The translations under genes were made by a program, and so were the position numbers. Positions 1-8,505 of a stretch of 35,937 nt of DNA are shown here, piece by piece. Under the pieces are notes generated by a model. It had not been told where the DNA came from. It did no database searches and saw nothing but the letters and a program-made list of their open reading frames with translations. Source of the stretch: Burkholderiaceae bacterium (lineage in GTDB: Bacteria; Pseudomonadota; Gammaproteobacteria; Burkholderiales; Burkholderiaceae_D); contig JAIENA010000212.1 of NCBI GenBank assembly GCA_019751755.1, positions 1 through 35,937 on the forward strand, read 5' to 3'. Within the stretch, counting starts at the first letter, position 1. Every line of letters starts with the position of its first letter.

Positions 1-62
1 CAGGCCAGCGCAATGGCAAACGGCCAGGCAAGCTCAGCGGACAGGACCAGGATATCTGGCAT
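1..62 (-). CDS. 5' end of an unidentified gene, cut by the window edge
   Basis: A minus-strand ATG at 62-60 follows a strong Shine-Dalgarno (AGGAGGGAACA directly before the ATG). Only 20 codons are visible and they read MPDILVLSAELAWPFAIALA. The stretch is hydrophobic and could start a membrane segment. The gene is divergent from fghA and shares the 63-183 spacer with it. The family cannot be recognised from this fragment. Confidence 0.6.
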   Translation of the reverse strand, partial: MPDILVLSAELAWPFAIALA

Positions 63-136
63 TGTTCCCTCCTAGCAAAAAAACTGCGTGCACTGTAATT
101 GATTAAAAGCAATCGTGGCGCACCGTTGATTCATGG

Positions 137-152
137 GCGATTGTACAATCGC
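137..152. promoter_or_regulatory. Perfect 16-bp palindrome upstream of fghA (likely operator)
   Basis: GCGATTGTACAATCGC reads the same on both strands. It lies 31 bp before the fghA start codon in the spacer shared with the divergent gene at 62. Its core contains TACAAT (144-149), which matches a -10 box at five of six positions, so a bound repressor could block a promoter there. No good -35 is visible at normal spacing. The TTGT-ACAA core resembles sites of GntR-family FCD regulators, but that assignment is inference. Confidence 0.5.
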
Positions 153-183
153 TGCCAATTGCATTCATCGTGAAGGGAACATC

Positions 184-1032
184 ATGCTACAGCTGTTGAA
201 CGAACACGCCTGTTTCGGCGGGGTCCAGCGCTTTTACCAGACCGACAGCGCGGCCATCGGCTTGCCGATGCGCTTTGCCGCCTTCATTCCGCCGCATGCG
301 GAAGGCGCGCGCCTGCCGGTGCTGTTTTACCTGGCCGGCCTGACCTGCACCGAAGAGACCTTTGTCACCAAGGCCGGCGCGCAGCGCATGGCCGCGGAAC
401 TGGGCATGATTCTGGTGGCGCCCGATACCAGCCCGCGCGGCGCCGGTGTGGCCGGTGAAACCGATGCCTGGGATTTCGGCGTCGGCGCCGGCTTTTATAT
501 TGATGCGCAACAGGCGCCATGGGACCGGCACTACCGGATGTACAGCCACATCCTGGAATTGCGTGAACTGGTGGTGCGCGAACTGCCCGCCGACGCCGGG
601 CGCATCGGCATCTTCGGCCATTCAATGGGGGGGCATGGCGCGTTGACGATCGCGCTGAAACGGCCGGACCTGTTCCGCTCGGTGTCCGCCTTTGCGCCGA
701 TTGCCGCGCCATCGCGCTGCCCGTGGGGCCGCAAGGCGTTCAGCGGCTACCTGGGGACCGATGAAAGCACCTGGCGCCAGCATGACGCCAGCGCGCTGAT
801 GGCGTCACTGCAAACGCCATTCCCGCACGGGATCCTGATCGACCAGGGCCTGGGCGACAAATTCCTCGCCGAGCAGCTGCATCCGGAAGCGTTTGAGGCA
901 GCCTGCAGCGCCGCCGCGCAGCCGCTGCAATTGCGGCGGCATGCGGGCTATGACCACGGCTACTATTTTATTGCCACCTTCATGGAAGAGCACTTGCGCT
1001 TCCATGCGCACAACCTGGGGCTGGCAGCGTAG
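184..1032 (+). CDS. fghA: S-formylglutathione hydrolase
   Basis: This is an esterase-D type alpha/beta hydrolase that splits S-formylglutathione into formate and glutathione, the last step of glutathione-dependent formaldehyde detoxification in the cytoplasm. The 282-residue product matches the usual family length of about 280. Visible signatures are LAGLTCTEE near residue 60, the nucleophile elbow GHSMGGHGA, an acidic residue in the DQGLGDKF segment, and the catalytic His in YDHGYYF near the C-terminus. An upstream in-frame ATG at 133 exists, but the start at 184 has a GAAGGGA ribosome site and fits the family N-terminus. The usual partner, adhC/frmA, is not in view. The gene ends in a hairpin shared with convergent cheV. 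Confidence 0.95.
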   Translation: MLQLLNEHACFGGVQRFYQTDSAAIGLPMRFAAFIPPHAEGARLPVLFYLAGLTCTEETFVTKAGAQRMAAELGMILVAPDTSPRGAGVAGETDAWDFGVGAGFYIDAQQAPWDRHYRMYSHILELRELVVRELPADAGRIGIFGHSMGGHGALTIALKRPDLFRSVSAFAPIAAPSRCPWGRKAFSGYLGTDESTWRQHDASALMASLQTPFPHGILIDQGLGDKFLAEQLHPEAFEAACSAAAQPLQLRRHAGYDHGYYFIATFMEEHLRFHAHNLGLAA

Positions 1033-1034
1033 TC

Positions 1035-1071
1035 AAAAAAAAGGCGGCAGGTAGACACCCTGCCGCCTTTT
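1035..1071. terminator. Bidirectional rho-independent terminator between fghA and cheV
   Basis: A nine-base stem (GGCGGCAGG at 1043-1051, CCTGCCGCC at 1059-1067) has a 7-nt loop, eight A on its left and four T on its right. It sits between two convergent genes and can end transcription in both directions. The A run gives the stronger U tract for cheV. Confidence 0.85.
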
Positions 1072-1089
1072 CATCCTAAAGTCTGGACT

Positions 1090-2046
1090 TTATTTGTGCA
1101 GCACCCGGCGGATGGTTTCCGCCAGGTCTTCCGCCACGAATTTGGCCACATAGGCATCGGCGCCAACGCCACGAACGTGGTCTTCGTTGGTTTTGCCGGA
1201 CAGTGACGAGTGGATCACCACTGGAATCTTGGAGAAACGCACATCCTGCTTGACCAGGCGGGTCAAGGTGAAGCCATCCATTTCCGGCATTTCCAGGTCG
1301 GTCAGGATCAGCGCGACGCGCTCATCGACGCTGATGCCCTCGGCTTTGCAGCCTTCGGCGATGTGATTGAGCTTGTCCCACGCTTCCTTGCCGGACTTGG
1401 TCATCGCATACGGCGCGCCCATCGCGTTCAAGCCTTGCTCGATCAGGCTGCGCGCGACCACGGAGTCGTCGGCGGCCAGAATGATGCTGCCGGGTTTGAG
1501 CAACAGTTTCGGGCCGATGGTGTCCGGATCGACGTCCTTGCCTTCGGTCGGGATCATCTTGCGCAAGATGGTTTCCACGTCCAGCACCTGTGCCAGGCGG
1601 GTGTTGTTGACATCGCCATCGAGGCGCGCAATCGACGTCACCATGCCGCCGGCCGTGCTGCCTTCGGCCGACAACACCTGGCCCCAGTCAAGGCGGACGA
1701 TTTCATCCACGGACTCCACGGCGAACGCTTGTGTGGTGCGGGCAAACTCCGTCACCAGCATGATGTTCAAGCCGGTCTTCGGGGTCACGCCGACAATCGC
1801 CGGCAAGTCCATCACGGAAATAATCTGGCCACGCAAGTTGACCACGCCCAGCATATGGGCCGATGATCCCGCCACGGCGGTGACTTCCGGCATGGCAACG
1901 ATTTCGCGGATCTTGAAAACGTTAATGCCATACAGCTCCGAATGGCTGCCATTGGCGTCGCAGCCCAAGCGGAACAGCAGCAGTTCAAACTTGTTGGAAT
2001 TGGTTAAGTTACTACGTTCGTCAATTTCTTGTTGAACTGAATTCAT
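1090..2046 (-). CDS. cheV: Chemotaxis protein CheV (CheW domain plus receiver)
   Basis: CheV couples chemoreceptors to CheA like CheW and carries a phosphorylatable receiver that tunes adaptation. The 318-residue protein has a CheW-like domain at about 18-165 (NLRGQIISVMDL near 70-81) and a receiver at about 187-315. The receiver keeps the acidic pair D193-D194, the phosphoacceptor D250 in ILTDLEMPEMDG, a conserved Ser after strand 4 (IHSSLSG) and a Lys in VAKF. All catalytic receiver residues are present, so it should accept phosphate from CheA. The ribosome site GGAGAAAA precedes the start. It stands alone, not inside a che operon, with tRNA-Gly upstream on the same strand but separated by a terminator. 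Confidence 0.95.
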   Translation of the reverse strand: MNSVQQEIDERSNLTNSNKFELLLFRLGCDANGSHSELYGINVFKIREIVAMPEVTAVAGSSAHMLGVVNLRGQIISVMDLPAIVGVTPKTGLNIMLVTEFARTTQAFAVESVDEIVRLDWGQVLSAEGSTAGGMVTSIARLDGDVNNTRLAQVLDVETILRKMIPTEGKDVDPDTIGPKLLLKPGSIILAADDSVVARSLIEQGLNAMGAPYAMTKSGKEAWDKLNHIAEGCKAEGISVDERVALILTDLEMPEMDGFTLTRLVKQDVRFSKIPVVIHSSLSGKTNEDHVRGVGADAYVAKFVAEDLAETIRRVLHK

Positions 2047-2096
2047 GGGTGATTTTCTCCGTCGCGACTGTCAGATGCTGATATCAACTGGACTCC

Positions 2097-2126
2097 AGTA
2101 TAACGAGATTGCCTTGCATTACGGAA
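2097..2126 (-). promoter_or_regulatory. Candidate sigma-70 promoter of cheV
   Basis: On the minus strand TATACT (2102-2097) is a good -10 box. TTCCGT (2126-2121) stands 18 bp upstream as a weak -35. The predicted transcript start is about 45 bp before the cheV ATG. No clear FliA-type box is visible. Confidence 0.4.
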
Positions 2127-2187
2127 CATTTCAGCTCTGACGCCCTGGGTGAGAAGCGCGCGCACAACACCCGCATGCCTGAAACGC

Positions 2188-2217
2188 AAAAAAGGCAGCC
2201 ATAAAGGCTGCCTTTTT
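2188..2217 (-). terminator. Rho-independent terminator after tRNA-Gly
   Basis: A seven-base stem (2194-2200 GGCAGCC with 2206-2212 GGCTGCC) is flanked by A6 on the left and T5 on the right. On the minus strand it lies just past the 3' end of the tRNA and ends in a run of six T, so it should stop tRNA transcription before cheV. Confidence 0.8.
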
Positions 2218-2225
2218 GTAAATTC

Positions 2226-2301
2226 TGGAGCGGGAGAAGAGTCTCGAACTCTCGACCTCAACCTTGGCAAGGTTGCGCTCTACCAACTGAGCTACTCCCG
2301 C
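2226..2301 (-). tRNA. tRNA-Gly (anticodon GCC)
   Basis: This is a 76-nt cloverleaf on the minus strand. The acceptor stem GCGGGAG pairs with CTCCCGC. The D-arm reads GCTCAGTTGGTAGAGC. The anticodon stem CAACC/GGTTG closes the loop TTGCCAA with anticodon GCC, and the T-arm is GAGAG-TTCGAGA-CTCTT. The discriminator is T and CCA is encoded in the gene (2228-2226). It decodes GGC and GGU glycine codons. It is a single tRNA with its own promoter and terminator. Confidence 0.97.
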
Positions 2302-2313
2302 TTGGGAGGCCGT

Positions 2314-2342
2314 ATTATGCCAGCGCCGAAAAAAAATTACCA
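2314..2342 (-). promoter_or_regulatory. Candidate promoter of tRNA-Gly
   Basis: CATAAT (2319-2314) lies 12 bp before the mature tRNA 5' end. TGGTAA (2342-2337) is 17 bp further upstream and matches the -35 consensus only in part. The spacing fits a short 5' leader of a few bases. Confidence 0.45.
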
Positions 2343-2433
2343 GAGCAAATTGATAGTCACCCGGGCAAGTAGCGGCGAGGCAAGCTTGCGGCCTTTATAA
2401 TGCAAGCTTCTTCCCCTCTCGCATAACCTTGGA

Positions 2434-4065
2434 ATGGATGCAATCGAAACAGTCCTGGCGATGTTGCTGGCCGTGGTGGCCAGCGCTTACCTGGTGCGAC
2501 TGCTGCCGGTCGGCGTGCCGCTGCCGCTGGTGCAAATCGGCCTGGGTTTCCTGATCGCCGCCTTTTCCTCCCATGGCATTGCGCTCGACCCGGAATTCTT
2601 TTTCCTGCTGTTCCTGCCGCCGCTGCTATTCCTCGACGGTTGGCGCATTCCCAAGACCGGGCTGTTGCGCGACAAGGCCGTGATCCTGGAACTGGCGCTG
2701 GGCCTGGTGATTTTTACGGTGCTGGGCGCCGGCTTGCTGATCCATTTGCTAATCCCCGCCATGCCGCTGCCGGTCGCCTTTGCGCTGGCCGCCATCGTCT
2801 CGCCGACCGATCCGGTCGCGGTGTCAGCGATTGCCGCGCGCACGCCGATTCCGAAGCGCCTGATGCATATCCTCGAAGGTGAATCGCTGTTGAACGACGC
2901 CAGCGGCCTGGTGTGCTTCCGCTTTGCCGTGCTGGCCGCCACCACCGGCACGTTTTCGCTGTCGTCCGCGACGCTGACCTTCGTCTGGCTGGTGGTGGGC
3001 GGCATTTGCATGGGCGTCACCGTCACGGCCGGCATCACCTGGTTGCAGCGCTGGCTGACCCGGCACTTTGGCGAACCAGCCGGCTCGCCGATCCTGGTCA
3101 ATTTGCTGATGCCGTTCGGCGCCTACCTGGCGGCCGAACATGTGCACGCGTCAGGCATCCTGGCGGCGGTGGCGGCCGGCATTGCCATGAGCTACGTGGA
3201 ATTGAGCGGCCATGCCCACGCGGCCACCCGCATCCAGCGCTCCGCCGTGTGGGATACCGTGCAGTTTTCACTGAACGGCGTGATGTTCGTGCTGCTGGGC
3301 GAACAACTGCCCCATATTCTCAAAGGCGCGCGCGCCTCGCTGGAAGACGTCGGCCACGTCAATCCGTGGTGGCTGGTGCTATATGCGTTTTCCATCAGCA
3401 TCGGTTTGATGACGCTGCGCTTCATCTGGGTCTGGGCCACCCTGCGCCTGACCCTGTACAAGAAAACCCGTTCCGGCGAAGCGGCGGAACGGCCGCACTG
3501 GCGCCTGCTGCTGGCCACCTCGCTGGCCGGCGTGCGCGGCGCCATCACGCTGGCCGGTGTCATGACCTTGCCGCTGGTGCTGCCCAATGGACAGGAATTC
3601 CCGGCCCGCGACTTGACGATCTTCCTGGCCAGCGCCGTGATCCTGATTTCGCTGGCCGCCGCCAGCATCGGCTTGCCGCGCCTGTTGCGTGGCATGGAAT
3701 TTCCTGAAGAACCATTCCACCAGCAGGAAGAAGACCGGGCCCGCGAAGTGGCGGCCAACGCGGCGATTGCCGCCATCGAGCGGGCGCAAATCGACCTGAT
3801 GTCGACCAGCATCGAGCCGGACTTGTATCCGCAGGCGGCCAGCCGCGTCATCGCGCTTTATAAACACCGGCTGGAAGAGCATGCCGAGCAGGATGAGGGC
3901 CGGCGTTACCGCAAGATGGACCACGCGGAAAAAGAATTGCGGGTGGCGGCGCTGGCGGCCGAGCGCAAGGCGATTTACAACCTGGCGCGCCATGGCCACA
4001 TTTCCGATGACATTTCGCGCAAGCTGGTGCGCGAAGTCGATTTGTCGGAAGCGCGCTTCCGCTGA
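2434..4065 (+). CDS. CPA1-family Na+/H+ antiporter
   Basis: This is an inner-membrane monovalent cation/proton antiporter that exchanges cytoplasmic Na+ (or K+) for H+ and helps pH and salt balance. The 543-residue protein has about twelve hydrophobic segments up to residue 410, then a charged cytoplasmic tail of about 130 residues rich in Ala, Glu and Arg. Hallmarks of the family are SPTDPVAV (123-130) and the ion-site segment EGESLLNDASG (148-158, N154-D155). The layout resembles E. coli YjcE. The start is supported only by a weak ribosome site (TTGG just upstream). The gene is followed after 18 bp by a LytS-type kinase and its regulator, so the three may form one operon. Ion specificity cannot be read from the sequence. 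Confidence 0.88.
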   Translation: MDAIETVLAMLLAVVASAYLVRLLPVGVPLPLVQIGLGFLIAAFSSHGIALDPEFFFLLFLPPLLFLDGWRIPKTGLLRDKAVILELALGLVIFTVLGAGLLIHLLIPAMPLPVAFALAAIVSPTDPVAVSAIAARTPIPKRLMHILEGESLLNDASGLVCFRFAVLAATTGTFSLSSATLTFVWLVVGGICMGVTVTAGITWLQRWLTRHFGEPAGSPILVNLLMPFGAYLAAEHVHASGILAAVAAGIAMSYVELSGHAHAATRIQRSAVWDTVQFSLNGVMFVLLGEQLPHILKGARASLEDVGHVNPWWLVLYAFSISIGLMTLRFIWVWATLRLTLYKKTRSGEAAERPHWRLLLATSLAGVRGAITLAGVMTLPLVLPNGQEFPARDLTIFLASAVILISLAAASIGLPRLLRGMEFPEEPFHQQEEDRAREVAANAAIAAIERAQIDLMSTSIEPDLYPQAASRVIALYKHRLEEHAEQDEGRRYRKMDHAEKELRVAALAAERKAIYNLARHGHISDDISRKLVREVDLSEARFR

Positions 4066-4083
4066 CCGGCCGGGGCCACCGAC

Positions 4084-5235
4084 ATGCACCACCGCCGCAC
4101 CGCTTATGCCGTCCTGGCCGCGTGGCTGCTGTTCTGGGCCCTGATGATCGTCACGGCGGTGTTCGACATGCTGCGCGACGGCGAGTCGGGCTGGTGGAAG
4201 CCGGTGCTGTGGGAAAGCTCGTCGGCCCTGACCGCCACCGCGCTGCTGCTGTTACAGCGCCGCGCCACCCGCCAGTACGACCATTTGCTGGACCAGCCAT
4301 GGCGCTGGTTCGGCCGCCAGTTGCTGTGGGCGCCGGTGTACTGGGCCACCTTCGTGCCGATCGCGTTTGCCATGCGCCATGGCGTGTATGCGCTGGCGGG
4401 CGACACCTACCGGCACGGCGGCTGGGCCCAAACCTTCCTGTATGAAGACATCAAGATCACGGTCTTCTTCGGCATCTTTGTCGTGATCCAGTTCGGCCTG
4501 CTGTCCTACCGCGCGCTGATGGAAGAAAAGCTGCGCGCCGAGCAGGCGGCCGCCCTGTTGCGCCAGGCGCAATTGCAGCAATTGACGCGGCAAATGCAGC
4601 CGCACTTCCTGTTCAATGCGCTCAATACGATTTCGTCACTGATCCACACCGACGCCGACCGCGCCGACGCCCTGCTGCTGCGCCTGTCCGACATGCTGCG
4701 CGCCACCCTCGACCATGGCGAGCGCCAGCAGGTGCCGCTGGCTGACGAACTGCGCCTGTTGCGCGGTTATGCGCAATTGATGGGCGAGCGCTTTGCCGAC
4801 CGCGTACACATCGCCTGGCATGTCGATGACACGGCGCTGGCATGCGCGGTGCCGCCGATGAGCATGCAGCCCTTGCTGGAAAATGTGTTCAAGCACACGG
4901 TGGAACAGCGCCGCCAGCCGGTGCGCATTACGGTGGCGGCCTTGCGCGATGGCGCGGAACTGGTGCTGCGCATTGAGGATGACTGCGGGCGCCTGGCCGC
5001 CGACAGCGAGGTATCGGCGGCAGCTCAGGCCCCGGCTGCCGCTGCGCCTGCGACGGGGACGGGGACGGCTGCGGCTGCGGCATCGGCGTCCGGGTCGGCG
5101 CAGAGTGGCGGCGTCGGTTTGCGCAACCTGCGCCGGCGCCTGGTCGCCCTGCATGGCGACGCCGCCTCGTTACGCTTGCTGCAACTGGCGCCGGCCGGCG
5201 TGCGGGCGGAAATGCGATTGCCATGCGGGTGCTGA
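4084..5235 (+). CDS. LytS/AlgZ-type sensor histidine kinase
   Basis: This is a membrane histidine kinase of the His_kinase (PF06580) class, which pairs with LytTR regulators. Four hydrophobic segments lie at about 8-28, 46-58, 80-97 and 122-142. A short coiled region leads to the dimerisation motif QMQPHFLFNALN with the phospho-accepting H174. The N box has N267 in PLLENVFKH. The final G motif GGVGLRNLRRRL starts at about 342. Between the D box (about 297-300) and this last motif sits a 38-residue Ala/Pro/Gly/Thr/Ser-rich stretch (303-340) in the ATP-lid position, which is unusual. The stop overlaps the start of the response regulator by 13 bp, which indicates translational coupling. The signal sensed is unknown. 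Confidence 0.9.
   Translation: MHHRRTAYAVLAAWLLFWALMIVTAVFDMLRDGESGWWKPVLWESSSALTATALLLLQRRATRQYDHLLDQPWRWFGRQLLWAPVYWATFVPIAFAMRHGVYALAGDTYRHGGWAQTFLYEDIKITVFFGIFVVIQFGLLSYRALMEEKLRAEQAAALLRQAQLQQLTRQMQPHFLFNALNTISSLIHTDADRADALLLRLSDMLRATLDHGERQQVPLADELRLLRGYAQLMGERFADRVHIAWHVDDTALACAVPPMSMQPLLENVFKHTVEQRRQPVRITVAALRDGAELVLRIEDDCGRLAADSEVSAAAQAPAAAAPATGTGTAAAAASASGSAQSGGVGLRNLRRRLVALHGDAASLRLLQLAPAGVRAEMRLPCGC
4990..5103 (+). repeat. Low-complexity GC-rich insert in the kinase ATP lid
   Basis: This 114-bp stretch codes for about 38 residues, mostly Ala, with Pro, Gly, Thr and Ser. It contains short iterations such as GGGACGGGGACGG followed by repeated GCTGCGG. It keeps the reading frame. 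It looks like expansion of short GC-rich repeats at a permissive loop. Confidence 0.6.
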
Positions 5236-5954
5236 TTGTCGATGATGAGCGTCCCGCGCGGGACAAGCTGCGCCGCCTGCTGGCGCGGGAGGCCGGCATC
5301 GCCGCCATCGAGGAAGCGCGCGACGGCGTGGAAGCGCTGCAACGGGTGGCCAGCTTTGCACCCGACGTGCTGTTCCTCGATATCCAGATGCCCGAAGTGA
5401 GCGGCATCGACGTGGCGGCGTCACTGCCCCCATCCGCGCCGCTGGTGGTGTTTGTCACGGCCTACGATGACTATGCGGTGCGCGCGTTCGATGCGTGCGC
5501 CGTCGATTACCTGTTGAAACCCTACGACAGTGAACGCTTGCAGCGCGCGCTCCAGCGGGTGCGGGAACGTCTGCTGCTGCGCACGCCAGCCGCGCCGCAG
5601 CCCGGCGCCGCAGCGCTGGCCGGCCAGCCGGTGCGGCAATTGCTGGTCACGCAGCGCGGCGTCACGCAGATCGTCCGCACCGAACAGATCGCGTGGCTGG
5701 AAACCGCCGATAACTACGTGCTGCTGCACACCCCGTCCGGCAGCCCGCTGCTGCGCCAAACCCTGTCCGGCCTCTTGGCAACGCTGGGCCCGGCATTTAT
5801 CCGCTGCCACCGGCGTGCCGCCGTGCGCCTGGCCTGCGTGACCAGCATGGCGGTCGACGACAAAGGCGATGGAGAACTGATCCTGGCCGACGGCATGCGC
5901 GCACCGCTGAGCCGCCAGCACCGTGCCGCCATCGCGGCGGCGCTGCGGCGTTAA
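5223..5954 (+). CDS. LytTR-family response regulator
   Basis: This is a transcription factor of the AlgR/LytR type, 243 residues long. The receiver spans about 1-118 with acidic residues D8 and D9, phosphoacceptor D53 in FLDIQMPEVSG, T79 and K99 (YLLKPYD). A short Ala/Pro linker (121-136) leads to a LytTR DNA-binding domain (about 138-240), recognised by QIAWLETADNYVLLH and FIRCHRRAAV. It overlaps the kinase gene by 13 bp and is certainly its cognate regulator. Targets are not visible. The antiporter upstream is a plausible one, by position only. Confidence 0.93.
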   Translation: MRVLIVDDERPARDKLRRLLAREAGIAAIEEARDGVEALQRVASFAPDVLFLDIQMPEVSGIDVAASLPPSAPLVVFVTAYDDYAVRAFDACAVDYLLKPYDSERLQRALQRVRERLLLRTPAAPQPGAAALAGQPVRQLLVTQRGVTQIVRTEQIAWLETADNYVLLHTPSGSPLLRQTLSGLLATLGPAFIRCHRRAAVRLACVTSMAVDDKGDGELILADGMRAPLSRQHRAAIAAALRR

Positions 5955-5973
5955 GACCATCCGCCGCCCGCTC

Positions 5974-7098
5974 TTACCGGGCGCCGGCCACTGCCGGTGG
6001 CGCGTCCGTTGCCAGCCATTTCGCCGGCGCGGCCTGATAAGTCATGCTGCGCCATTCCGACCAGAGGCCGATATCGTAGCCGCTGGCCAGCGTCACGGCG
6101 ATCATATCGAGCCGCTGCGCGTCGGGATAGGCTTGCAGCGCGACCCGCGCCGCGCGGCGCGCCAGCACCAGCGGATCCGGCTCCCTTGGGCTCGCCATCA
6201 CCAGGTTAATTGACAGCACCCTGGACTGGCGGGACGCACCCAAACTGGTCGACTGTACGATGCCGACGTGACGTACGCCAGGCAACGCCTGTACACGGGT
6301 TTGGGCGGCCAACAGCGGCCCCATCAGACGCGCCACGCTGGCCAGCTTCATCATCACCAAGGGACCGCTCAGCGACAGCAGCACAATGCCGGCAACGATC
6401 CAGCGGTGCCCCCGCCACCATGGCGGCATCACCGGCAACCGGCCATGGGCATCGGCGCGGAGACGGATCACCACCGTGCCACAAAACCGGTCAGCCAGCG
6501 AGCGGCGCACCGGCCTGTCAAACATCAGCAGATAACCATTGGTGGCGCCCAGCCCGAAAATCAGCAACGACAGGGCGGCGGACGCCAGTAAATTGTCCGG
6601 GGCCAGCGGCAATGGCGCCTGGTTCAGGAAAAACGGAATCGCCCACACCAGCGTGCGCCCCGCCACCACGGCGGGGCGCAGCCGGCCACCGGCCACATCG
6701 CGCACGGCAAGGTCGAGCAAGGCCTTGCCCGGCGTTTGTCCTCGCCCGCCGCGACTTTCCAACGATACAAAATAGGCCAGCGCCAACCCCAGTCCCACCA
6801 GCCGCCCCCATCCACCCAGCGCTTGCAGCGCGTCCGCGAACAGCGTCCCCAATACGGCGCCCACCAGCGCCAGCAGCGTCATATCGATCGCAAAGGCGGC
6901 GGTGCGGCGCCAGAAACCAGCCCATGCGGGGGGATGCTCCGCCGCCACGGCGGCAACGCCATCCGCCACGGCCGGCTGCGGCTGCGCCAGGCGACGCTCA
7001 ATCTCCGCCACCCGCTCGGGATAGCGCTGGCGGTCAATCCGCGTCAGGACTTGGCGCAGTTGGTCGTGGGTATATTCTGAAAAATCGGGATGTTCCAT
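5974..7098 (-). CDS. RDD-family membrane protein
   Basis: The product is about 374 residues long. A soluble helical N-terminus (1-50, MEHPDFSEYTHDQLRQVL) is followed by an RDD domain beginning at WRRTAAFAIDMTLLALVG, whose Arg and Asp residues define the family. At least four membrane segments follow, then another segment near residue 230 (WIVAGIVLLSLSGPLVM), and a soluble C-terminal domain of about 120 residues. RDD proteins are poorly understood; some act in ion transport. The frame is open further upstream to 7263, but the ATG at 7098 has an AAGG site eight bases ahead and starts a sensible domain. It converges with the LytTR regulator gene with a 19-bp gap. Confidence 0.75.
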   Translation of the reverse strand: MEHPDFSEYTHDQLRQVLTRIDRQRYPERVAEIERRLAQPQPAVADGVAAVAAEHPPAWAGFWRRTAAFAIDMTLLALVGAVLGTLFADALQALGGWGRLVGLGLALAYFVSLESRGGRGQTPGKALLDLAVRDVAGGRLRPAVVAGRTLVWAIPFFLNQAPLPLAPDNLLASAALSLLIFGLGATNGYLLMFDRPVRRSLADRFCGTVVIRLRADAHGRLPVMPPWWRGHRWIVAGIVLLSLSGPLVMMKLASVARLMGPLLAAQTRVQALPGVRHVGIVQSTSLGASRQSRVLSINLVMASPREPDPLVLARRAARVALQAYPDAQRLDMIAVTLASGYDIGLWSEWRSMTYQAAPAKWLATDAPPAVAGAR

Positions 7099-7280
7099 CA
7101 AAGCGGCCTTAGTTGCAAGATTCGCAAGGATTACAGAATCATCAGGCAAACGCAAGCGTCGACTGTCCGCCACGATTTTCCGGATCACCCCATCCCGCCC
7201 CCGTTTCACCCCATTTCCCTCGCCACCATCGGCAACGCCCGGCAACATGAATCTATTCATCATTTCACCCTACATTGACC

Positions 7281-8495
7281 ATGTCCCCTGCCCCGCAACG
7301 CCTGTATTTCCTCGACTGGATTCGGATTGCCGCCTTTTTCCTGCTGGTGCTATACCACACTGGCATGTATTACGTGAACTGGGACTGGCACGTCAAAAGC
7401 CCGCATGCCAGCGACACCATCGAAGCGTTCATGATGCTGTCGTCGCCGTGGCGCATGTGCCTCCTGTTCCTAGTGTCCGGCGTGGCCGCCGCATTCCTGC
7501 TGAACAAGGCCGGCGCAGGCCAATTCGTGCGCCAGCGCAGTGTTCGCCTGCTAGTGCCGCTGGTGTTCGGCATGTTCGTCATCGTGCCGCCGCAGCCATA
7601 TTTCGAAGTGGTCGAAAAAGTCGCGTACCAAGGCAGCTACCTGGACTTCATGAAGCTGTATGTGCAGGCCGATCACGGCTTTTGCCGGGGCACCGATTGC
7701 CTGGCTTTGCCGACCTGGAACCACCTGTGGTTCCTGCCGTACCTGTGGCTGTATTGCCTGCTGCTGGGCGCGCTGGTGGCCGCGCTGGGACAGGCGCGCT
7801 GGCAACAACTCGGCACTGCCACCGCCGGGTTCCTGTCCGGCTGGAAGCTGGTGCTGTTGCCGGTCGCGGTGCTGGCGGCCGGCCGCCTGGCGCTGCTGAC
7901 GCCCTACCCGCACACCCACAACCTGGTGCTGGACTGGCACAACCACGCCACCTATTTCCCGGTCTTCGTGCTGGGGGCGCTGGTGGCGGCCCAGGGCGCG
8001 TTCTGGCAACGCATGGAGCAGCTGCGCTTTGGCGCGCTGGCCACCGCGCTGGGCGGCTGGGCCTTCCTGATGTCGTACTACGCGATCACCGAACACATGC
8101 CGCCGGAACAACTAAGCCTGTGGCGCGACGGGCAGCGCGTACTGTATGCGCTGGTGCAGTGGAGCGCGATCCTGGCGGTGTGCGGCTTTGGCCACCGCCA
8201 CCTGCAATTCGACAGCGCCAAGCGGCGCTACCTGACGCAAGCCGTGTTCCCCGTGTATATCGTGCACCAGACGCTGATCATCGTGTTCTCCCAACTGATC
8301 AAGCCGGCCCACCATGGGCCGGTACTGGAAGCGGTCTTGCTGTTCGTGATGACGTTGACGGCCAGCTTCGGGATCGTTGAGGTGGTGCGGCGGGTGCCGC
8401 TGCTGCGGCCCTTGTTTGGATTGGGTCGGGATGCGCAACCGGCGCGGGTGGCGCCGGTGAACCAGGACACGACGACCAAGGCGGCCGCAGCTTAA
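7281..8495 (+). CDS. Acyltransferase-3 family membrane protein
   Basis: This integral membrane acyltransferase (PF01757 type) has about 404 residues and ten or so hydrophobic segments. The N-terminal motif YFLDWIRIAAFFLLVLYHTG carries the Arg and His typical of the family active site. PTWNHLWFLPYLWLYCL and the late AVFPVYIVHQTLII segment are also characteristic. The family moves acyl groups onto sugars, glucans or lipids, and MdoC/OpgC is a related type; the substrate here is unknown. An in-frame TTG at 7275 could also start the gene, but ATG 7281 is the simpler choice. No clear Shine-Dalgarno is seen. The C-terminal 25 residues are polar and variable. It stands alone and converges with the diguanylate cyclase. 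Confidence 0.85.
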   Translation: MSPAPQRLYFLDWIRIAAFFLLVLYHTGMYYVNWDWHVKSPHASDTIEAFMMLSSPWRMCLLFLVSGVAAAFLLNKAGAGQFVRQRSVRLLVPLVFGMFVIVPPQPYFEVVEKVAYQGSYLDFMKLYVQADHGFCRGTDCLALPTWNHLWFLPYLWLYCLLLGALVAALGQARWQQLGTATAGFLSGWKLVLLPVAVLAAGRLALLTPYPHTHNLVLDWHNHATYFPVFVLGALVAAQGAFWQRMEQLRFGALATALGGWAFLMSYYAITEHMPPEQLSLWRDGQRVLYALVQWSAILAVCGFGHRHLQFDSAKRRYLTQAVFPVYIVHQTLIIVFSQLIKPAHHGPVLEAVLLFVMTLTASFGIVEVVRRVPLLRPLFGLGRDAQPARVAPVNQDTTTKAAAA

Positions 8496-8505
8496 CGCAG
8501 CAAGC

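Noticed and set aside
7247..8380. 377-residue open frame overlapping the acyltransferase gene
   Set aside because: It shares DNA with the acyltransferase in another frame, is Arg/Pro/Ala-biased and lacks family motifs; the +1 neighbour frame has the true membrane pattern.
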